Of a DNA stretch of 13,938 nucleotides, positions 10,501 to 13,938 are shown piece by piece. Made by a program: the position numbers and the translations under genes. The notes under the pieces are model-generated. The model saw only the letters and a list, made by a program, of their open reading frames with translations, made no database searches and was not told the DNA's origin. This stretch comes from Saccoglossus kowalevskii (lineage: Eukaryota > Hemichordata > Enteropneusta > Harrimaniidae): positions 241,734 to 255,671 of the forward strand of contig NW_003156243.1 of the NCBI RefSeq assembly GCF_000003605.2, in the 5' to 3' direction. Position 1 is the first letter of the stretch. Every line of letters begins with the position of its first letter.

Positions 10501-11742
10501 TCTGTAAATACATGTACTGTAAAAATACATTGAAATAGTTTCATACAATTATAACAAATTTGACTCCATGTATGAATTAACAGAATCTTAATTTAGCTGG
10601 AGTGTAAACAATCTCATTGTGAGAATATACTTTCTGTTAAATTAGCTACATCTTAAATTCATAGTGATATTACAGATTAGGTAAATTTGCTAAAATAACA
10701 TGCTAGCTAAAAAGACATGTTTTACAGTATAGTCTAACACATTTTTTTTAGCTAATCTGACTCAATGCATGAATTAACAGAATCTTAAAGGACATGAACA
10801 AAATTTTATTTGTGTACCATTTTGGTAAACACATACTAATAGTAATGTATGTCACGTCAAATGATTTGTTTTTAACTATATACTATTTGGTGCTATGTAA
10901 ATTGTATGTATAACATAACCATTCTAACATTTTACGTTTTACCTTAAAGTGCTCACAATTACATTAATTACTGGTACTTAATTAACTAAAATAACATATA
11001 TTATTTAACAATATTTATATTATTGCAGAAAAAGAATGGTATGGTTGTGAATGCCAAAAGAGCTCAGACTGTCTTATCAGCATTGGAAGAACTGAAGAAC
11101 TTTATGATAGTAAAAGGGGAACCAATTAAAAATAGACAGAAGTTATTGAGAAATCTGAAAATACTTGAATTGCTCGTACAGATAGCTCAGATATCATACA
11201 TGGGAACCAACGATGAAAAGTATGTAATATGTATTTTAAATAATGTTTAAGGTTAAAGCAGTAACAGCTGTAACTATCAAACTTTTTCTCTGATTTTTCA
11301 TTTTTAATAAATCATTTCCTGTGTCATTAGTGCTAATTTGTAATGGACATAACCAAAATGTGGACACTGGAAGCATACCATATATGCTCTATACCGACGT
11401 TATACATTAAATCACTTGCAAGTGATAAAAGATGGCTACAAGGTTATTCTTGAGTCATCAGAGGACTCCATTTATTGAAATTTGCTATATACACGTTAAT
11501 TAAAACCCAGTCAAATTGCTCAAAACATCAAATCAGTTAAATTAAATGCCAGTGAAAATAAGTGGTTTTACAGTAGTACAATACAGTCAACTCTGAAATA
11601 TTATTGTTTTTGCAGATTAATGGTTGATATCATTGTAGCCTGTTATAATGTGATGCATACGTATGTTATTGGTGACAGTAGAAAGAATGAACTCTATATT
11701 GCAAGATTTATTGATTTCTTTCAAACTCAGATTCTCAGAGAG
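1468..11742 (+). CDS. ITPR: Divergent inositol 1,4,5-trisphosphate receptor, internal part (14 exons)
   Basis: The spliced CDS joins 1468-1516, 2031-2117, 4754-4831, 5377-5457, 5703-5806, 6326-6413, 6569-6656, 7225-7332, 7558-7649, 8093-8234, 9183-9331, 10091-10165, 11029-11219 and 11616-11742. It gives 486 whole codons without a stop, and every intron is GT-AG. IP3 receptors are tetrameric ER channels that release calcium when IP3 binds between a beta-trefoil and a helical (RIH) domain near the N-terminus. Recognisable landmarks, in order, are YGQVVQLKHL, RYKVKSEGD, FRLFHKELE, YARIEHVVTGFWLHG, NRQKLLR and DSRKNELYIA, all collinear with IP3R1. Ryanodine receptors share the domain plan but match these landmarks less well. 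Both ends are open: the first 60 or so residues and everything after the first helical block are missing. Identity to vertebrate IP3Rs looks low for an IP3R, and several ligand-contact residues differ. Family assignment is strong; orthology to a particular paralogue is not established. Confidence 0.93.
1517..2030 (+). other. Intron 1
   Basis: A 514 bp GT-AG intron (GTAAGG...TTGCAG). The only notable points are a CGCCATCTT word at 1769-1777 (YY1-like on the minus strand) and a TACCGGTA palindrome at 1879-1886. Confidence 0.85.
2031..2117 (+). CDS. ITPR: IP3 receptor exon 2: suppressor domain with acidic linker
   Basis: There are 29 codons, phase 0 at both ends, with acceptor ATTTGCAG and donor CAG|GTAAGC. 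A charged Glu/Asn/Gln-rich linker leads into KYGQVVQ, which corresponds to the YGNVIQ strand of the first MIR/beta-trefoil domain (ending near IP3R1 residue 122). A second CAG at 2038-2040 is a possible alternative acceptor: it would shorten the exon by 10 bases and break the frame, so 2031 is preferred. Confidence 0.9.
2125..2212. repeat. Drifting period-4 microsatellite
   Basis: About 22 consecutive tetranucleotides keep period 4 while the motif shifts from ATTG to ACTG, ATTA, GCTC/GCTT and finally CACT/TACT. It starts about eight bases after the exon 2 donor. Confidence 0.9.
2607..2745. mobile_element. Possible small inverted-repeat element
   Basis: ACATGTT-GGTCTCA at 2607-2620 is mirrored as TGAGACC-TTA-AACATGT at 2729-2745, giving 14 matching bases with a three-base insertion. 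The 139 bp body is AT-rich and non-coding. The arms are short, so chance cannot be excluded. Confidence 0.25.
3941..4640. repeat. Tandem array of ~157 bp units (about 4.4 copies)
   Basis: The units start GTCATTTTTG at 3941, 4098, 4255 and 4414, so the spacings are 157, 157 and 159. A decayed partial fifth copy begins near 4560. Units 1 and 2 differ at about four positions, all A/G changes. Units 3, 4 and 5 are progressively more diverged and the last is shortened. Each intact unit carries a near-palindromic ATATCATGATGATAT-type segment or its variant. The array lies wholly in intron 2 and has no open frame. Confidence 0.95.
4754..4831 (+). CDS. ITPR: IP3 receptor exon 3: MIR/beta-trefoil 1
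   Basis: There are 26 codons in phase 0. The acceptor is a long T-tract followed by CAG, and the donor is CTT|GTAAGT. The start LKHLFTNKYIHVS is the classic MIR-type strand and aligns with LLHLKSNKYLTV of IP3R1 (about 123-134). The preceding intron is the longest complete one in the window (2,636 bp). Confidence 0.93.
4832..5376 (+). other. Intron 3
   Basis: A 545 bp GT-AG intron (GTAAGT...CTACAG). It holds ACATGT-rich words near 4961-4974 and a TACCGGTA palindrome at 5273-5280. No other structure is seen. Confidence 0.85.
5377..5457 (+). CDS. ITPR: IP3 receptor exon 4: suppressor domain core
   Basis: There are 27 codons in phase 0, with acceptor ATCTACAG and donor ACA|GTGAGT. The segment RYKVKSEGD aligns with FYKLRSIGD of IP3R1, so the tyrosine and lysine equivalent to Tyr167/Lys168 (codons 5431-5436) are conserved. 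In mammals these lie on the suppressor-domain face that couples ligand binding to gating. If the intron were retained, the frame would stay open until 5616. Confidence 0.94.
5703..5806 (+). CDS. ITPR: IP3 receptor exon 5: suppressor domain, C-terminal strands
   Basis: There are 34 codons plus two bases of a threonine codon completed by the next exon. The acceptor is TTATTTCAG and the donor AAC AC|GTAAGT. DDQIVLESFKSAGQFLHVS aligns with GDKVVLNPVNAGQPLHAS of IP3R1 (about 179-196), retaining the AGQxLH core. Confidence 0.94.
5807..6325 (+). other. Intron 5
   Basis: A 519 bp GT-AG intron (GTAAGT...TTTCAG). No repeat, RNA gene or conserved open frame is seen. Confidence 0.85.
6326..6413 (+). CDS. 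ITPR: IP3 receptor exon 6: end of suppressor domain
   Basis: One base completes the split Thr codon, then 29 codons follow, with acceptor TATTTCAG and donor AGG|GTAATT. It covers the strand equivalent to SWKIVLFMKWSD in IP3R1 (here GFTLHRYDS) and the linker into the ligand-binding core. The following intron is the shortest in the window, at 155 bp. Confidence 0.92.
6569..6656 (+). CDS. ITPR: IP3 receptor exon 7: start of IP3-binding beta-trefoil
   Basis: There are 29 codons plus one base, with acceptor ATTTGTAG and donor GATG|GTAAGT. It holds the hallmark FRLFHKELEAYLT, equivalent to VRLFHAEQEKFLT. The arginine equal to rat Arg241 is kept (6584-6586), but the lysine equal to Lys249 is alanine here (6608-6610). 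After YLT the sequence no longer follows the CDEHRKKQH stretch of vertebrate receptors. Confidence 0.94.
6657..7224 (+). other. Intron 7
   Basis: A 568 bp GT-AG intron (GTAAGT...TTCTAG) with a long CT-rich tract before the acceptor at 7201-7224. A minus-strand open frame at 7147-7341 spans this tract and exon 8 and is only the shadow of the exon. Confidence 0.85.
7225..7332 (+). CDS. ITPR: IP3 receptor exon 8: ligand-loop region of beta-trefoil 2
   Basis: Two bases complete a valine codon, then come 35 codons plus one base. The acceptor is a strong pyrimidine tract ending TTCTAG, and the donor is G|GTAGAA, the weakest-looking donor of the set. HLRVRITDPS sits where vertebrate IP3Rs have FLRTTGRQSA, so the TTGR phosphate-contact loop is not present. 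The loop to YWQIE (LWEVE in IP3R1) is about five residues longer than in IP3R1. Retention of the following intron would hit a stop within nine codons. Confidence 0.9.
7558..7649 (+). CDS. ITPR: IP3 receptor exon 9: MIR strand of beta-trefoil 2
   Basis: Two bases plus 30 codons, ending in phase 0. The acceptor is AATTTCAG and the donor CAG|GTAAAT. CRLRHFTTRKYLRLSG aligns with FRFKHLATGHYLAAE, a standard MIR-motif strand pair of the IP3R core. The phase-1 junction with the previous exon restores a glycine codon. Confidence 0.94.
7650..8092 (+). other. Intron 9
   Basis: A 443 bp GT-AG intron (GTAAAT...TTGTAG). It includes a perfect 10 bp inverted repeat, TAGACAGTAT / ATACTGTCTA (7986-7995 and 8011-8020), with a 15-base loop. 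Confidence 0.85.
8093..8234 (+). CDS. ITPR: IP3 receptor exon 10: MIR region of beta-trefoil 2
   Basis: There are 47 codons plus one base, with acceptor GTTTGTAG and donor AACG|GTAAAA. VFRLHP corresponds to IFELDP, and SYARIEHVVTGFWLHGLN to SYVRLRHLCTNTWVHSTN, of IP3R1. The exon is shorter than the vertebrate equivalent because the acidic loop before IFELDP is largely missing. Confidence 0.95.
8235..9182 (+). other. Intron 10
   Basis: A 948 bp AT-rich GT-AG intron (GTAAAA...TTGTTAG). No gene, array or strong inverted repeat was seen. Confidence 0.85.
9183..9331 (+). CDS. ITPR: IP3 receptor exon 11: end of beta-trefoil 2, lysine-rich loop
   Basis: Two bases complete an Asp codon, then 49 codons follow, ending in phase 0, with acceptor TTGTTAG and donor AAG|GTATGT. 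The N-terminal half is a Lys/Ser-rich loop with little similarity to IP3R1. The end, YNDAFTIQK, matches DKEAFAIVPV, which leads into the helical domain. Preceded by a 948 bp intron. Confidence 0.92.
9332..10090 (+). other. Intron 11
   Basis: A 759 bp GT-AG intron (GTATGT...TTCCAG). It contains a nested inverted-repeat segment at 9618-9693 and a 63-codon open frame (9867-10058) preceded by a good acceptor-like AATTGCAG but followed by no plausible donor. Confidence 0.85.
10091..10165 (+). CDS. ITPR: IP3 receptor exon 12: first helix of the helical ligand-binding domain
   Basis: There are 25 codons in phase 0, with acceptor TTTTCCAG and donor GAT|GTAAGT. The peptide is a predicted amphipathic helix (EELIQIFNFVAGMVPFLQKF), matching the IP3R1 helix after [21 protein letters not shown] that opens the alpha/RIH part of the binding core. 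Confidence 0.92.
10166..11028 (+). other. Intron 12
   Basis: An 863 bp AT-rich GT-AG intron (GTAAGT...ATTGCAG). A 31 bp direct repeat (10561-10591 and 10758-10788, 29 of 31 identical) lies 197 bp apart. The minus-strand frame at 10155-10361 has no recognisable similarity. Confidence 0.85.
11029..11219 (+). CDS. ITPR: IP3 receptor exon 13: helical (RIH) domain with IP3-contact residues
   Basis: The largest visible exon: 63 codons plus two bases, with acceptor TATTGCAG and donor GAAAA|GTATGT. KNRQKLLRN aligns with the IP3R1 contact helix RERQKLMRE. The residue equal to Arg504 is lysine (11128-11130, conservative), Lys508 is kept (11140-11142) and Arg511 is kept (11149-11151). Reading past the donor gives only ten more codons before a stop. 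Confidence 0.96.
11220..11615 (+). other. Intron 13
   Basis: A 396 bp GT-AG intron (GTATGT...TTTGCAG). It includes a perfect 16 bp palindrome, ATCACTTGCAAGTGAT, at 11411-11426. Confidence 0.85.
11616..11742 (+). CDS. ITPR: IP3 receptor exon 14: helical domain, end of binding pocket
   Basis: One base completes a lysine codon, then 42 codons follow, with acceptor TTTTTGCAG and donor GAG|GTAAGT. DSRKNELYIA aligns with DYRKNQEYIA, so Arg568 and Lys569 equivalents are kept (11680-11685) while the tyrosine equal to Tyr567 is serine (11677-11679). It ends in phase 0. The next exon (vertebrate YDVLAEDTIT region) was not found in the remaining 2.2 kb. Confidence 0.95.
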
Positions 11743-11834
11743 GTAAGTGTACACATTATAAAACAATATTCCCAATATTCTGTTTGAATTAAAAATACTA
11801 TAATATCACTTTAGTAACATATGCACTTTGAACT

Positions 11835-11881
11835 GTGATTTAACTTACTTAATACTTATTGTATTAAATAAGTTGAATCAC
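11835..11881. repeat. Near-perfect 21 bp inverted repeat with 5-base loop
   Basis: The arms 11835-11855 and 11861-11881 are complementary at 19 of 21 positions around the loop TTATT. In the + transcript one of the two exceptions is a U-G wobble. Weaker pairing continues outward (TTTGAA with TTCAAA) with a small bulge. The hairpin lies 93 bases into intron 14. Confidence 0.85.
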
Positions 11882-12203
11882 TGTTTTTCAAAAATGGACA
11901 TGTGTTTTGCAACCAAATACTAGTAGTGTATCATACTATGAGGAATGCAAAGTATGTACAAAGACAGTACAGCGGGAGTATCAACGGACATGCAGCAGGG
12001 GTTGATGTGACTGTGTAATGTCTGAGGGCATACTTTGCAGTATCCTCGTAATAGCCTTATAAATATATACATCTTTTCCTCCCAATGATACATGGAATGC
12101 CAAAATCCAAAAAAGTTTAGAACAGATTTAGCGAACTTCTTTGTGTGGGGTCGGGTCAAACCCTGGGGGCAGCCATGTTTGTTTTTATTAATAATGAGCT
12201 CTG

Positions 12204-12385
12204 TTAGAAAAAAAAAGTTTTGCTTCTAGTCACCACATGCGTAAATTTCAAACCAAGTTTGTGTACTGATGAATTGTGTCATATATGGTAGAATGGGGGA
12301 ATGTTTGTTTTTCTGTTTTAGAGGATATTTTGTCGATCCAAATTTAATTTTTATTAGAACGAGAAGCAAAACTTTTTTTGCCTAA
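12204..12385. mobile_element. MITE-like element with 24 bp terminal inverted repeats
   Basis: The left arm 12204-12227 (TTAG, A-run, GTTTTGCTTCT) and the right arm 12362-12385 (AGAAGCAAAAC, T-run, GCCTAA) match at 22 of 24 positions, with the inner 18 perfect. The 182 bp element has no open frame. A clear target-site duplication was not identified. Confidence 0.5.
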
Positions 12386-13159
12386 AAAGATGAAAAAATA
12401 ACTGTCTATCTCTAAGCTGGTAGTCTATTTTAATCACATTCTTGATACTATGTGAAGTTTTGGCATTCTGTCTATCTACTGAAATGCTTAGCGAACTGCA
12501 TCTGACAAAATAAGGGGAACATATAAGGTAAGATATTACTAATTGGTGGATGGGTTTTTATTTTATTTTATGCATCGCACAGCTCCTTAAATATTTGCAT
12601 GCAGATGCACCAATCTTCCAAGCATGCTACTTACGATGATATATCGCAACTGACTGTAGATGGTCGACAGGTTTAGAAAAGTTAGGTGGCTCAACATGAA
12701 AAACAAAAAAATGTTTTATTACCAACAACAACTGTTGGCTGATGTCACATTGGCCTACAATTACAACTATAATCGTTAGACGCTCTGTCGGTTGACTACA
12801 GTCTGTAGCTTAATTTCACCTGTAGAGAGTGTTAACTGACCATTAACAAACAATCCTCTTTTTGCTCTTTCTCAATAAATTGCTGGATGGATAGATTTAC
12901 AGCGTGGTATGTACATACCTTTGAAAAATAATATTATGAGTGTTGTTATTTATTAACTTAACCCCTACCTGTTATCTGTGTTACAAACTAATGACATTCA
13001 TGATGTATTTGTAAGTGTATGCATTGTGCTGATCACATCTGTATGTTTGTTGACATTGTGTGTTAAAATATTATTACTGATATGTAGCTTCAATCATTGT
13101 ATGTATATGAGCAAAAACTATAAGACCTGCCTTAACTGAATACATTTTGTCTTCTCTCT

Positions 13160-13938
13160 ATTACCTCTGTAAACTGAACAGCTATATCTCAGTGTTCATT
13201 GTCTCTTTTCTATTACCTCTGTAAACTGAACAGTTATATCCCAGTGTTCATTGTCTCCTCTCCATTACCTCTGTAAAGTGACCAGTTATATTTCAGTGTT
13301 CATTGTCTCTTCTTCATTACCTCTGTAAACTGAACAGCTATATCTCAGTGTTCATTGTCTCTTTTCTATTACCTTTGTAAACTGAACAGTTATATCCCAG
13401 TGTTCATTGTCTCCTCTCCATTACCTCTGTAAAGGACCAGTTATATTTCAGTGTTCATTGTCTCTTCTTCATTACCTCTGTAAACTGAACAGCTATATCT
13501 CAGTGTTCATTGTCTCTTTTCTATTACCTCTTGTAAACTGAACAGTTATATCCCAGTGTTCATTGTCTCCTCTCCATTACCTCTGTAAAGGACCAGTTAT
13601 ATTTCAGTGTTCATTGTCTCTTCTTCATTACCTCTGTAAACTGAACAGCTATATCTCAGTGTTCATTGTCTCTTTTCTATTACCTCTGTAAACTGAACAG
13701 TTATATCCCAGTGTTCATTGTCTCCTCTCCATTACCTCTGTAAAGTGACCAGTTATATTTCAGTGTTCATTGTCTCTTCTTCATTACCTCTGTAAACTGA
13801 ACAGCTATATCTCAGTGTTCATTGTCTCCTATCTATTACCTCTGTAAACTGAACAGCTATACCCCAGTGTTCATTGTCTCCACTCTATTACCTCTGTAAA
13901 CTGAACAGTTATATTTCAGTGTTCATTGTCTCCTCTTC
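13160..13938. repeat. Minisatellite: fifteen ~52 bp units in a three-unit higher-order repeat
   Basis: Units begin ATTACCTCTG at 13160, 13212, 13264, 13316, 13368, 13420, 13471, 13523, 13576, 13627, 13679, 13731, 13783, 13835 and 13887. Three variants alternate strictly: A (CAGCTATATCTCAG), B (CAGTTATATCCCAG) and C (ACCAGTTATATTTCAG), giving a 156 bp super-unit repeated five times. Super-units 1 and 4 are identical by eye. Super-units 2 and 3 share a one-base deletion in C. The last super-unit is the most diverged. Stops occur in every unit (TAAACTGA), so it is not coding. The array runs off the window end. Confidence 0.97.

Larger units (their letters stand above)
11743..13938 (+). other. 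Intron 14, 5' part (continues past the window)
   Basis: It starts with a consensus GTAAGT donor. No exon matching the next IP3 receptor segment was found up to the window end, so the intron is at least 2.2 kb. It holds a near-perfect hairpin, a MITE-like element and the 52 bp minisatellite, listed separately. The minus-strand frame at 11920-12159 shows no recognisable family. Confidence 0.8.

Noticed and set aside
1468-11742. Assignment as a ryanodine receptor instead of an IP3 receptor
   Set aside because: The order and spacing of RLFH, the NRQKLLR helix and RKNxxYIA match IP3 receptors. No SPRY-type sequence is seen, though that region would lie outside the window.
11920-12159. 79-codon minus-strand open frame in intron 14
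   Set aside because: No recognised domain or motif and no sign of its being an exon or a transposase fragment.
11743-13140. A further receptor exon downstream of exon 14
   Set aside because: I scanned AG-preceded open stretches (for example after TTTTAG at 12321) and found none that translates to the expected next segment.
13160-13938. CRISPR-like array
   Set aside because: The units are contiguous with no unique spacers, and the DNA is an animal intron. It is a minisatellite.

Overview
This is an animal (metazoan) genomic window that carries an internal stretch of one intron-rich protein-coding gene on the + strand. Fourteen consecutive exons lie between 1468 and 11742. Each intron obeys GT-AG, the reading frame is maintained across every junction, and together the exons give 486 whole codons. 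The protein is recognisable as an inositol 1,4,5-trisphosphate (IP3) receptor, the ER calcium-release channel. The visible part runs from about residue 62 to residue 588 in mammalian IP3R1 numbering, covering most of the suppressor domain, both beta-trefoil/MIR regions and the first armadillo-type helical block (RIH domain). The start codon and first exons lie upstream or were not found. The modulatory and channel-forming exons lie beyond the window.

The DNA is AT-rich and CpG-poor, has introns of roughly 150-2,600 bp, and is strewn with ACATGT/TACCGGTA words and small inverted-repeat elements. This suggests an invertebrate animal, perhaps a marine deuterostome or lophotrochozoan, but the species cannot be determined from the sequence. 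The protein is much more diverged from vertebrate IP3 receptors than a standard IP3R orthologue would be.

Layout: 1-1467 holds no recognised exon, but has a CpG-dense patch with a bulged palindrome (541-680) and a short inverted-repeat element (1144-1353). 1468-2117 holds exons 1-2. Intron 2 (2118-4753) carries a period-4 microsatellite, a small inverted-repeat element and a tandem array of about 157 bp units. 4754-11742 holds exons 3-14, with mostly plain introns. 11743-13938 is the start of a long intron containing a near-perfect hairpin, a MITE-like element and a minisatellite of 52 bp units organised as a three-unit higher-order repeat that runs off the window end.

The most notable biological point is that the helical half of the IP3-binding pocket is well preserved, whereas the beta-trefoil half has lost the TTGR-type loop and a key lysine. 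This receptor paralogue may therefore bind IP3 weakly or not at all, or respond to something else. The tandem arrays and hairpins are all intronic to the same transcript.
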